Below, piece by piece: positions 16,836-25,012 of a DNA stretch of 55,323 bases (position 1 is its first letter; every line of letters starts with the position of its first letter). Source of the DNA: an uncultured Chloroflexota bacterium (GTDB lineage Bacteria > Chloroflexota > Anaerolineae > Anaerolineales > Anaerolineaceae); assembly GCA_902774215.1 (NCBI GenBank), contig CACYHU010000045.1, forward strand, positions 1 through 55,323, written 5' to 3'. Position numbers and translations under genes: made by a program. Below the pieces are notes generated by a model. It saw nothing but the letters and a program-made list of their open reading frames with translations. It was not told the origin of the DNA and made no database searches.

Positions 16836-17495
16836 ATGAAAAGGTTCACCAAACAGGGAAATGTGATTTATCTGGTTCTGATTCTCGCTATTTTCGGGTT
16901 GGTAATTCTGGGTATTGTTAACAGAAAAGATGATAGAAGCAGAAATGAATCTCAAAACAGATCCGGGCGGGCAGATCGGGAAACCGTGAATACAGTTTCG
17001 GGACGCACTGACCGGTACAGTGATCTTTTTGTTCCAACAGAAGATCCTTTGGTACGTGCCCGTAATATCATGATCTGTAAATACGAATTTGATGGACTGC
17101 GGAGCAAAGCAAGGCAGCTGGGGACAACAGATATGCTGACTATGAGCGGGGATTCCGCTGAAGCAAATGCATGTGAGTTCACTGTAAGAAGCCTGAGCTC
17201 AATCGGGAGTATCCGGACATCAGTTCCATCCGGGCAGGGGAATTTTACTGTTACCCTGAGGTTCCCCGCAGCGCGGGAGAATTCTGCGCGTTTGTGGACA
17301 AAAGCATCGCTGCTTTATCTCAGTAATCAAATCGAAGAAGAGATGGCTGAGGAGGCTGTGGAAACGGCTTTTAATAAGGAAACTGCGGACTATGAACTTT
17401 TCAGGATCAGCGTCAAAAGCAGTGTTGATATTGATGGAACAGCGGTTACACCGGTGAAGATCATAGAAATCAGCGGAACGCTGGATATGTTTTGA
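16836..17495 (+). CDS. Membrane-anchored extracytoplasmic protein, unknown family
   Basis: 219 residues. A single N-terminal transmembrane segment (about 10-29) is preceded by basic residues and followed by a polar, Asn/Arg/Ser-rich linker and a folded domain from about 60, presumably outside the membrane. I do not recognise the domain. AAGGATATTGAA lies ahead of the ATG. It is convergent with the CDF gene, with 18 bp between their stops. Confidence 0.65.
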   Translation: MKRFTKQGNVIYLVLILAIFGLVILGIVNRKDDRSRNESQNRSGRADRETVNTVSGRTDRYSDLFVPTEDPLVRARNIMICKYEFDGLRSKARQLGTTDMLTMSGDSAEANACEFTVRSLSSIGSIRTSVPSGQGNFTVTLRFPAARENSARLWTKASLLYLSNQIEEEMAEEAVETAFNKETADYELFRISVKSSVDIDGTAVTPVKIIEISGTLDMF

Positions 17496-17513
17496 GCGGC
17501 TGATACATATCGA

Positions 17514-18632
17514 TCAGGATTCTCTTCCTTCATTGATCTCTATCGTCATATCGGGAAAGAGTTGCCTGAGTTCTTTGAAGAGCAGTTCGCGGGAACCCTC
17601 TCTGTCCGGTGCGTTATAATCCGGGACAATGCTGAAAGATATTAATTTCTTTTCGAAGTCAACCTCAAACGAATGTGCTTTTTTGATATCTTTGTGATGC
17701 CTGATGACGTCAAGGATCTGATCCCACATCTCTGCTGCCTCCGGAGAATCGACATTGGCAGCACTGATGCCAACTGAGGTAAGGATCAGCCCGAGTTCAT
17801 CAGATTTCCGGATCAAATTACGTGAAATTCTGCTGATCTCAGAGGCACGCATATTTTCGTCTACTTCAATTTCAACAGATCCGACCTGTATGCCTTCACC
17901 ATAATTATGGATGACAAGATTGCTGACATTCAATACGCCATCTTCCATGATGATCATTGACCGGATATTTTTGCTGAAAACAGGGTCGACATTTGTTCCG
18001 ATGAGTTTTGTCACACATTCCCGCATCATGTTCCAGCCGGTGATGATGATCAGGACAGAGATCCCGATGCACAGGTAATGCTCGATATCAATTCCAAAGA
18101 TATTGTTGATGATGACCGCGGCCAGGATCGCGGCAGAAGTGAGTGCGTCTCCCAGAGCGTCATTTCCGGACATGATCATTCCTACCGAATTTATCTCACG
18201 TCCTTTTTTTCGCAGCTGTACTCCATAAAAAAACTTCAGCACCAGTGAGATGACCATAATAATGATAACAGCGGGGTTATAGTCTGGGGCATCATGAGGA
18301 TCGATAATAACCTGTATGCTCTCAACGATCGATCGCACACCGAAGAACATAATTATGATCGTGACCAGGAGGGAAACCAGATATTCTGACCTTCCGTAGC
18401 CGAAGGGATGGTTTCTGTCTGCTTTTTTTGCTCCGATTTTTGCGGAAAATATTGAGAAAATCGATGAAACCAGGTCAGAGAGCCCTTCGATGCCGTCAAG
18501 AATGACAGCATGTGCATGTGTCAGGATCCCGATGGTGATTTTTCCGATGGAAAGGAAAATATTCATCACGATCCCAATGATGTTATACCGGATGATTTCT
18601 CTGTATCTGTACTCTGTTTTTTTATCGTTCAT
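17514..18632 (-). CDS. Cation diffusion facilitator family transporter
   Basis: 372 residues. Six helices carry the CDF zinc/iron/manganese-efflux pattern: HAVILDGIEGLSD in TM2, HPFGYGRSEY in the loop after it, and GNDALGDALTS in TM5 with the paired aspartates of the transport site. A cytoplasmic domain of about 150 residues follows and is extended beyond the usual ferredoxin-like C-terminus. The metal cannot be assigned: TM2 and TM5 have Asp-Asp pairs, with Asn where many zinc exporters have His. The ribosome site is weak. Confidence 0.9.
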   Translation of the reverse strand: MNDKKTEYRYREIIRYNIIGIVMNIFLSIGKITIGILTHAHAVILDGIEGLSDLVSSIFSIFSAKIGAKKADRNHPFGYGRSEYLVSLLVTIIIMFFGVRSIVESIQVIIDPHDAPDYNPAVIIIMVISLVLKFFYGVQLRKKGREINSVGMIMSGNDALGDALTSAAILAAVIINNIFGIDIEHYLCIGISVLIIITGWNMMRECVTKLIGTNVDPVFSKNIRSMIIMEDGVLNVSNLVIHNYGEGIQVGSVEIEVDENMRASEISRISRNLIRKSDELGLILTSVGISAANVDSPEAAEMWDQILDVIRHHKDIKKAHSFEVDFEKKLISFSIVPDYNAPDREGSRELLFKELRQLFPDMTIEINEGRES

Positions 18633-18833
18633 AATTTATATCTGCCGCGCTGAAGTTTGCCTCAACTTTCTGATACAGGTAATTATAAAGGATAAGTCTG
18701 ATTATTGCTGATAATTATTGATGAAAAAACTGCAGCCCCGGTTATGACAGGTGTGTTCGGTTATGAATCGATACGAATTAATACAAAATTAATGGCTGCT
18801 CCTGAAAAAGCGGGTATAATAAAGTTGTCAATT

Positions 18834-19235
18834 GGGGATGTTCCGGTCTCGACGGGGGAGGCTGGTCCCGAATTGCGGGCCGAGAGGTGCCGACCTCGTA
18901 AAATCAGTACAAAAAATCAAGTGCCAACAATCGCACTTCCTACGCTGCAATGCCTCTCGCTGCATAAGCGGGGCGGCGTTTGCCGCAAATGACCTTTTCA
19001 GGTCACGTTCACCCGCATCGTACTGCTGACCGATCGCGGAGTGGGCGTCACAAAGTCAGCATGCTGCCCGCGGCGTCACGACGCGGAGCAAAAGAGGGCT
19101 TTCGGGTCTGAGTGAATCGCCTCAACAGGTTTTGTCTGTTTCTCCTCTAAGAGGTTAAATCAATAAACTGACTACGCTCGTAGTATATTCGAGGGTCGAA
19201 TCTTTCGGACGCGGGTTCGACTCCCGCCATCTCCA
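18834..19235 (+). ncRNA. ssrA: Transfer-messenger RNA (tmRNA, ssrA)
   Basis: The 5' end GGGGATGTTCCGGTCTCGAC and the 3' end with a T-arm (GCGGGTTCGACTCCCGC) and CATCTCCA close the tRNA-like acceptor stem. The tag reading frame is 18923-18967: GCC resume codon, peptide ANNRTSYAAMPLAA, then TAA. It rescues stalled ribosomes and marks the products for proteolysis. CCA is not encoded after the discriminator A. A TATAAT at 18815-18820 is the likely -10. Pseudoknot-type GC-rich segments lie between the tag and the T-arm. Confidence 0.97.
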
Positions 19236-19268
19236 CAAAGAGCAGAAGACAATGATATGTCAATGCTC

Positions 19269-19303
19269 ACAGAAAAGCTCCTGTTAATCAGGAGCTTTTC
19301 TGT
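19269..19303 (+). terminator. Intrinsic terminator after ssrA
   Basis: ACAGAAAAGCTCCTG and CAGGAGCTTTTCTGT form a perfect 15-bp stem with a TTAAT loop. It also lies just past the stop of the minus-strand YoeB gene and could serve both. Confidence 0.85.
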
Positions 19304-19331
19304 TTCTACAAAGAGTTTCTGCAAAGATATA

Positions 19332-19592
19332 TTACTCGTCATAATGACCTTTGCAGGATACAATGTGCGGAACATTCTCTTCGATAAAATAAACGACTCT
19401 ATTTGAATCATCAATCCGTCTGCTCCACAGTCCACTTAGATTATCCTTTAATGGTTCCGGCTTTCCAATACCTGTATATCCATTGCGCTGTATATCAATA
19501 ATGAGTCTATTAATTTTCTTCAGCGTTTTTTTATCCTGTTCAAGCCAATACTGATAATCTTCCCATGCTCTGTCTTCCCACAAAATCGGCAT
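19332..19592 (-). CDS. yoeB: YoeB-type toxin
   Basis: 86 residues, the standard Txe/YoeB length. The start (ILWEDRAWEDYQYW), the LSGLWSRRIDDSNRVVY core and the C-terminal CKGHYDE hold the arginine, glutamate-type and histidine/tyrosine residues of the RelE-fold ribonuclease. YoeB cleaves mRNA at the ribosomal A site. The ATG overlaps the antitoxin stop by one base (TGATG). Confidence 0.93.
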   Translation of the reverse strand: MPILWEDRAWEDYQYWLEQDKKTLKKINRLIIDIQRNGYTGIGKPEPLKDNLSGLWSRRIDDSNRVVYFIEENVPHIVSCKGHYDE

Positions 19593-19858
19593 CAGTCCAC
19601 CTCAATCAGATCATGCTCAGCAAAATGCGCTTTGCCTTCTTTAATATCGCGTACTATGCCTTCCAGGTAATGAATATTGCTTTCACTGTAGAACGGGTCT
19701 ACTGATACCTCAAAGGGAATCCGCTTTTCTCTGCCAACCTTGCGGGCAAAAATCGTAAAGGCTGCGGACATTGATAACCCTAATTCAGCGCAAACCTGCT
19801 CCATATTTCTCTTAACGTCAGAATCCATTTTGATATTTACATTGACAACTTCGGACAT
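19592..19858 (-). CDS. relB: RelB/DinJ-family antitoxin
   Basis: 88 residues. An N-terminal ribbon-helix-helix (VNVNIKMDSDVKRNMEQVC, then LGLSMSAAFTIFARKVGREK) binds operator DNA, and the flexible acidic C-terminus should wrap the toxin. YoeB is classically paired with a Phd/YefM antitoxin, so the RelB/DinJ partner is a mixed pairing, seen in many bacteria. AAGGAG lies 6 nt before the chosen ATG; an upstream in-frame start is rejected. Confidence 0.9.
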   Translation of the reverse strand: MSEVVNVNIKMDSDVKRNMEQVCAELGLSMSAAFTIFARKVGREKRIPFEVSVDPFYSESNIHYLEGIVRDIKEGKAHFAEHDLIEVD

Positions 19859-19873
19859 AATCACTCCTTTCCT

Positions 19874-19911
19874 GTAAATAATTATATCTTTAAACAATAA
19901 GAAGTAAATAA
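19874..19911 (-). promoter_or_regulatory. Probable promoter/operator of the toxin-antitoxin operon
   Basis: An AT-rich stretch with a minus-strand TATAAT (19881-19886) and two direct GTAAATAA repeats (19874-19881 and 19904-19911) 30 bp apart, a spacing compatible with RelB-type ribbon-helix-helix binding on one face of the helix. Autoregulation is known for the family; the sites are inferred. Confidence 0.4.
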
Positions 19912-19998
19912 GAATTATTTATATTTTATTATTTTTTTAAGGGATTCAGCGGGCTTTATCCTGTGATATGACATTCGTCTTAACTTGATAAAATTAGC

Positions 19999-20027
19999 TT
20001 GACAATTCAGAATAAACATTCTATAAT
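19999..20027 (+). promoter_or_regulatory. Consensus sigma-70 promoter with SOS-like dyad
   Basis: TTGACA, a 17-bp spacer and TATAAT match the consensus perfectly. The predicted start of transcription (about 20034) is essentially at the ATG at 20036, so the mRNA should be leaderless or nearly so. AGAAT-AAAC-ATTCT at 20009-20022 is a perfect dyad in the spacer and -10 and resembles the Gram-positive LexA box (GAAC-N4-GTTC) with symmetric C-to-T changes. Confidence 0.7.
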
Positions 20028-20035
20028 AGCCTATT

Positions 20036-20698
20036 ATGGCTGAAATAAATTATTTATTAAATTATAACACGGTTTTTGAATCCGGATGCAAAATTCTTTA
20101 CGGTCCTCATGCCGCAAGCGGTTATCTGCTGAGTACAGCTGCGGAAATTTCTGTAAAGCAGCCGCTGCATCTGCTTGATTTCGGCAGCCGCTGCGATATG
20201 TACTACACAGCCCGGCAGCTGCGCTATCTGACAAGGGATCCGGCTGCTGCAATGATGAATATCCGCCTTCAGCGTGCCTTTACCTGTTACCAGGCAGCGG
20301 CTCTGCTGAGGCAGATCGGCGGGATGGAGACCGGTGTACCGGTGATTATTCTGGATCTGCTGGCTCCTTACCTTGATGAAAATATCAAAACGGCTGAAAT
20401 ATACCGCCTGTTCCGGGAATCTGTCGATCTGCTTCACTGTGCCATGTCTGAGAGGCTGATTCTGATCGGGGTGAAACCGGTGCCGAAAGATCTTGCTCCG
20501 GACCGGGTGTGTCTGGTGAACTCTCTGGCGCGGACCTTTGGCATTATTCCGGTTCAGAATGAACTGCAGCGTGAAAATGCTTCTTCCGGATACCGGCTGC
20601 GTCCGGCCGCCCGTGTTTTTGCCCCCTGCAGTGCACAGCGGAAAAGGAAGACACCCGAGCTGACAGACAGCCAGCCGGCTTTATTTGACCTGACTTAG
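20036..20698 (+). CDS. RecA-like protein without Walker A, with a C-terminal clamp-binding-type motif
   Basis: 220 residues. The central part (about 45-145) resembles a RecA/RadA core: LHLLDFGSRCDMYYTARQL, RAFTCYQAAALL and VPVIILDLLAPYLDE, the last like a Walker B strand. No GxxxxGKT loop is present, so ATP hydrolysis is unlikely. The C-terminus ends in QPALFDL (213-219), matching the Q-x-x-L-F sliding-clamp pattern. It heads a cassette with a helical protein and PolB. By analogy with ImuA, a RecA-like member of TLS cassettes, it may link a polymerase to the clamp. The family assignment is by pattern, not by search. Confidence 0.65.
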   Translation: MAEINYLLNYNTVFESGCKILYGPHAASGYLLSTAAEISVKQPLHLLDFGSRCDMYYTARQLRYLTRDPAAAMMNIRLQRAFTCYQAAALLRQIGGMETGVPVIILDLLAPYLDENIKTAEIYRLFRESVDLLHCAMSERLILIGVKPVPKDLAPDRVCLVNSLARTFGIIPVQNELQRENASSGYRLRPAARVFAPCSAQRKRKTPELTDSQPALFDLT

Positions 20699-20727
20699 AA
20701 AATACTGATAAATGTCTGCCGTATAGA

Positions 20728-20787
20728 GAATGAGTCAACAAAAACGGGGCACTTTCGGCTCAAGCTGAATAAACCGGTGTTTTCTTA
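20728..20787. repeat. Second copy of the 60-bp dispersed repeat
   Basis: Matches 12553-12612 at 49 of 60 bases, from GAATGAGTCA to TTTTCTTA. The left arm of the palindrome seen in the first copy is missing. It lies between the RecA-like gene and the small helical gene. Confidence 0.65.
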
Positions 20788-20812
20788 TAAATTCAGAAAG
20801 GATGATGATATT

Positions 20813-21145
20813 ATGGGACGAACGATACAATCAGCGACGCAAACCTGGATCGAGGAAGAAAAGGCACTGCAGCGTTTCACACGCGCACTGCGCCGGGAGG
20901 ATCAGGCTGTAATGAAGGACCTGATCCATCTTTCCCGGCTACATATTGCGGAAACTTCGTATGCGGGCAATCTTTACCCGATGGATGCCTATATCATCAG
21001 TATGCTGCTGGAGATCGCCAAGCGCAGTGAGCGGATCGAAATGAAAGTCAATGAGCTGTGCAGGCAATGCGGGATCGATGATGTTGCCGAGACTGTGATC
21101 CCGAATCTGCCCGGTTTGAAAAAGCTGCTTTATCCGGACGAGTAG
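20813..21145 (+). CDS. Small helical protein of the PolB cassette
   Basis: About 110 residues, strongly helical and charged (EEEKALQRFTRALRREDQ, MLLEIAKRSERIEMKVNEL). I do not recognise a named domain. It lies between the RecA-like gene and PolB, all co-directional, and could be a scaffold or regulator of the polymerase (inference). The ATG at 20813 has AAAGGA about 10 nt upstream; an in-frame start further up lacks a site and overlaps the repeat. Confidence 0.7.
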   Translation: MGRTIQSATQTWIEEEKALQRFTRALRREDQAVMKDLIHLSRLHIAETSYAGNLYPMDAYIISMLLEIAKRSERIEMKVNELCRQCGIDDVAETVIPNLPGLKKLLYPDE

Positions 21146-21185
21146 TGTATCGTATGCAGTGTGCAGAAATGAAATTGGTTTATGA

Positions 21186-23423
21186 GTGCTTAAAAAACAG
21201 GGTCTGATCGTGGAAACGGGAATCAAAGGGAAGGGCTGGCTGCTGGATCTTTATGAAGATGGCGCGGACAGGATCAGGCTCTGGTTCATTATGGATGACG
21301 GAAGCCGGATATGTCTGCGGCAGGATTTCCCTGTCAGTTTTTATATTTACGGACCGGCAGGGCGCCTGCATGACTGCTGTCTGTTCCTGAAGCGCCAGCC
21401 GGGCGTGCTTCGTCTGAGCAGAGAGACAAAAAAAGATGTCTTCCAGCCTGATCTGCTGTGCGTGCTGCGTGTGGATATGGTCGGCCCGGATTCGCAAAAG
21501 TCCTGTTTTCAGTCTGTGCAGCGGACATTTCCGGATCTGACCTGGTATAACGCGGATATTTCTGTTCAGGCCCGGCATTGTGCCATGTATGAAAGCTTCC
21601 CGATGGCTTTATGCGAGCTGGATTACGATGAAGATGGCACGCTGCATTCTCTGCATGTACTGAATTCGCGCTGGGATCTGCCTGTTCTGCTGCCGGTTCT
21701 GAAGGTGATGGAGATGATCCCCGACCGCGATCCGGCAAAGGCAGAGCCGTCTGCTGTGGATGTTTATCCGGATGGGAAAAAGATCCGCGTTTTGCTGGAT
21801 GATCCTGCCGAGGCGCTGGAAAAAATCAATGAACTGACGGACGCGTTCGATCCGGATATTCTGCTTACGGAATGGGGAGACAACTGGCTGATCCCGAAGC
21901 TGCTGGAGATGAGTGCCGGAACCGGGATCCCGCTGCATTTCAACCGGGATCCGGAAAAGGAGGTTTTATGGAAAAAAGAAACTTCCTATTTTTCATATGG
22001 CCAGATCGTATACCGTGCACAGGAAGCACATCTTTTCGGCCGATGTCATATTGACAGGAAGAATGCCATGATGTGGAAGGATTACGGTTTTGACGGTGCC
22101 CTTGAAATGGCACGGGTAACGGCTATGCCGATCGAGCATGCAGCCCGGGTCTCACCGGGATCCGGTATTTCGGCCATGCAGATGATTACCGCCATGCAGC
22201 ACGATGTGCTGGTTCCCGAGCAGAAACAGCAGTCCGAGCAGATAAAAAATGGTCTGGACCTGATTCGCTTTGACCGCGGCGGGATGATCTATCAACCGAA
22301 ACCGGGACTTTATACGGATATCGCGGAAATCGATTTCGTTTCCATGTATCCTGCGATCATAATCAATGGAAATATCTCTCCGGAGATTCCGCTTCCTGAC
22401 GGTCTGGAACCGGCGCAGGAAGAGCCTGGCATTGTTCCTCTCACCTTGAAGCCTCTTTATGAGAAACGCGTGAAAATCAAACAGAAACTGCTGCGTTATC
22501 CGGACAAAGAGGTTCCCCTGGCGAAAAGTTATGCTGCCCGTGCCTCTGCTTTGAAGTGGCTGCTGGTGGTATGTTTCGGTTTTCTCGGATATAAAAATGC
22601 CCGTTTCGGACGGATTGAGTCCCATGAAGCAGTGACCCGCGGCGGAAGGGAGGCGCTGCTGATCGCCAAAGAAGCCGCGGAGGACATGGGCTTTGAGGTG
22701 CTGCATATGTTTGTGGATGCGTTGTGGCTGCGGAAGCGCGGCTGTGTCAGTGTGGCGGATTTTCAGCCGGTTCTGGATGAGATCTCCCGCCGGACGAAAA
22801 TGATGATCGCACTTGACGGTATTTATAACTGGCTCGCTTTCCTGCCATCCCGTTCTGATGATGCGGTTCCTGTTCCGAACCGTTATTTCGGTACTTTCCG
22901 CAGCGGTGAACTGAAGATGCGCGGCATTGAAGCCCGGCGGCATGATATGCCGCCCTGGATCGTTGAGACACAGCGCAAGGCTCTGAAATGTCTTTCCCTG
23001 GCAGATGATGTCCGCGATCTGCCGAAATATCTCCGTGAGGCTTTCTCAGTTTTTAAACAGGCGCTTGATGATTTGAATGCGGGAAAGGTGCCGCTTAAAG
23101 AACTTGTCGTTACCATGCGTATCAGCCGGGAACTGGAAGCCTACAGAGCTCCGACCCCGAGTGTCCGGGCAGCACAGCAGCTGCTGGACAGGACCGGAAA
23201 GCGGCTTTCACCCGGGCAGAAGGTGCGTTTTTTATATACGGTCGGGAAAGAGGATGTTCACGCGTGGGAGCTGCCGGACCCCGTTCTGCCGGAAGATGTC
23301 GATAAGGCTAAATACCGTCTGCTTTTCGGCAGGGCAGCCGGGACGATCCTTTACCCTTTCGGTATCGATGCGAAAGAGGTTGAAGACTGGGCATGCGGCG
23401 GACTGCAGTTTAAATTATGCTGA
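21186..23423 (+). CDS. Family B DNA polymerase, atypical and probably exonuclease-dead
   Basis: 745 residues, at the short end for PolB. Motif A is DFVSMYPAII (D383). Motif B is ALKWLLVVCFGFLGY with K457 and NARFG. Motif C reads HMFVDALWL (D511), where active polymerases have DTD, so one of the two carboxylates is a leucine. I could not find the Exo I/II/III acidic motifs in the N-terminal 300 residues. The enzyme may therefore be a weak, specialised or structural polymerase. The GTG start has no strong ribosome site. It closes a three-gene cassette with a RecA-like protein; PolB of this kind in bacteria suggests Chloroflexota or related lineages. Confidence 0.82.
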   Translation: MLKKQGLIVETGIKGKGWLLDLYEDGADRIRLWFIMDDGSRICLRQDFPVSFYIYGPAGRLHDCCLFLKRQPGVLRLSRETKKDVFQPDLLCVLRVDMVGPDSQKSCFQSVQRTFPDLTWYNADISVQARHCAMYESFPMALCELDYDEDGTLHSLHVLNSRWDLPVLLPVLKVMEMIPDRDPAKAEPSAVDVYPDGKKIRVLLDDPAEALEKINELTDAFDPDILLTEWGDNWLIPKLLEMSAGTGIPLHFNRDPEKEVLWKKETSYFSYGQIVYRAQEAHLFGRCHIDRKNAMMWKDYGFDGALEMARVTAMPIEHAARVSPGSGISAMQMITAMQHDVLVPEQKQQSEQIKNGLDLIRFDRGGMIYQPKPGLYTDIAEIDFVSMYPAIIINGNISPEIPLPDGLEPAQEEPGIVPLTLKPLYEKRVKIKQKLLRYPDKEVPLAKSYAARASALKWLLVVCFGFLGYKNARFGRIESHEAVTRGGREALLIAKEAAEDMGFEVLHMFVDALWLRKRGCVSVADFQPVLDEISRRTKMMIALDGIYNWLAFLPSRSDDAVPVPNRYFGTFRSGELKMRGIEARRHDMPPWIVETQRKALKCLSLADDVRDLPKYLREAFSVFKQALDDLNAGKVPLKELVVTMRISRELEAYRAPTPSVRAAQQLLDRTGKRLSPGQKVRFLYTVGKEDVHAWELPDPVLPEDVDKAKYRLLFGRAAGTILYPFGIDAKEVEDWACGGLQFKLC

Positions 23424-23519
23424 GCTGTTATCATGCCGTTTTTGTATATTTTTCGTTTTCCGCTTATACTTAAATCGGGAAATAACCTTCTGGGTTTTCT
23501 TTGAAAGGATCTATGATAT

Positions 23520-24982
23520 ATGCAAAAATCTGATATCGGTATACTTGGATTGGCTGTTATGGGTGAAAACCTTGCGATCAACATGGAAAGCAAAGGGTTT
23601 ACCGTCAGTGTTTACAACCGTACAACCGAGAAAGTTACAAAATTCATAAACGGACGTGCTCAGGGGAAAAATATACAGGGCGCTTATTCTTTGGAAGAAC
23701 TGGTCTCGCAATTGAAAAAGCCGCGAAAGGTGATGATCATGGTCAAAGCCGGAAACCCGGTGGATGAAATGATCGAACAGCTTCTTCCGCTGATGGAAGC
23801 GGGCGATGTGATCATCGATGGCGGTAATTCGCATTTTCCGGATACACAGCGCCGGACTGCTTATGTGGAAAGCAAAGGACTGCTCTATGTGGGTACCGGG
23901 GTTTCCGGGGGTGAGGAAGGCGCTCTCAAGGGGCCTTCCATGATGCCGGGCGGTTCCGATGCGGCCTGGCCTGTTGTCAAACCGATCTTTCAGGCGATCT
24001 GCGCGAAAGTGGAAGATGGTTCTCCCTGCTGTGAATGGGTCGGTTCGGATGGTGCGGGACATTATGTCAAGATGGTTCATAACGGTATTGAATACGGCGA
24101 TATGCAGCTGATTTGCGAAGCTTACCAGCTGATGCGGGATCTGCTGGGAATGTCCGCAGATGAGATGCATGAGGTTTTTGCGGAATGGAACCGGGGAGAA
24201 CTGGACAGGAACTGGACAGCTATCTGATCGGTATTACAGCGGATATTCTGGCTTTTAAGGATGAGGACGGGATGCCGCTGGTGGATAAGATTCTTGATAC
24301 CGCGGGACAAAAGGGAACCGGAAAATGGACTTCTATTGCGGCTCTGGATGAGGGTATTCCGCTAACCCTGATCGGGGAAGCAGTTTTTGCCCGATGTCTC
24401 AGCGCGATGAAAGCAGAACGAACCGAAGCGTCCAACATACTGCACGGACCGGAAAAGCCGCAGAATATTGACAGGACTCATCTGATCAGCGCTATTAAGG
24501 ATGCGTTGTATGCTTCCAAAATCATTTCTTATGCGCAGGGCTTTTCTCTGCTGCGGGATGCGGCAGAGACCTATCATTGGAATCTCCATTACGGGAATAT
24601 TGCACTGATGTGGCGCGGCGGGTGTATTATCCGCAGTGTTTTCCTCGGAGATATTAAGAAGGCTTTTGATGCGGCTCCGGACCTGCCCAATCTGCTGCTG
24701 GATGAGACGTTCAGAAAACGGGTCGAAAAAGCACAGCATGGATGGCGCGAGGTCTGCGCGGAAGCGATCCGCTGCGGAATTCCGGTACCGGCGATGTGCA
24801 GCGCATTGAATTATTACGATGCTTACCGTACGGAACGGCTCAGCGCAAATCTGCTTCAGGCTCAGCGGGACTATTTCGGTGCACATACCTATGAACGGCT
24901 TGATCGGCCACGCGGGGAATTCTTCCATACCAACTGGACCGGTAAAGGCGGTGATACTGCTGCTTCGACGTATAACGCATAG
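23520..24982 (+). pseudogene. gnd: 6-phosphogluconate dehydrogenase, frameshifted
   Basis: Two overlapping frames together encode a full-length (about 483-residue) decarboxylating 6-phosphogluconate dehydrogenase. The first (23520-24227) has the NADP site GILGLAVMGENLA, the substrate motif GTGVSGGEEGAL and the catalytic lysine/asparagine segment GHYVKMVHNGIEYGD. It stops shortly after NRGELD. The second resumes at DSYLIGITADIL and runs to the normal end with the FHTNW motif. The break is an exact 11-bp tandem duplication at 24198-24219, and deleting one copy restores the frame. The enzyme makes ribulose 5-phosphate, CO2 and NADPH. As written the product is truncated and should be inactive. 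Confidence 0.9.
24198..24219. repeat. 11-bp tandem duplication that breaks gnd
   Basis: GAACTGGACAG occurs twice without a gap (24198-24208 and 24209-24219). One copy corresponds to the conserved GELDSYL coding stretch. The second adds 11 bases and shifts the frame. Confidence 0.95.
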
Positions 24983-25012
24983 GGATGGGTTTATCCCAGG
25001 AAATTGAGAAAA

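Noticed and set aside
18705..19029. Short plus-strand frames over the tmRNA
   Set aside because: The region is the structured tmRNA; only the 15-codon tag frame is translated.
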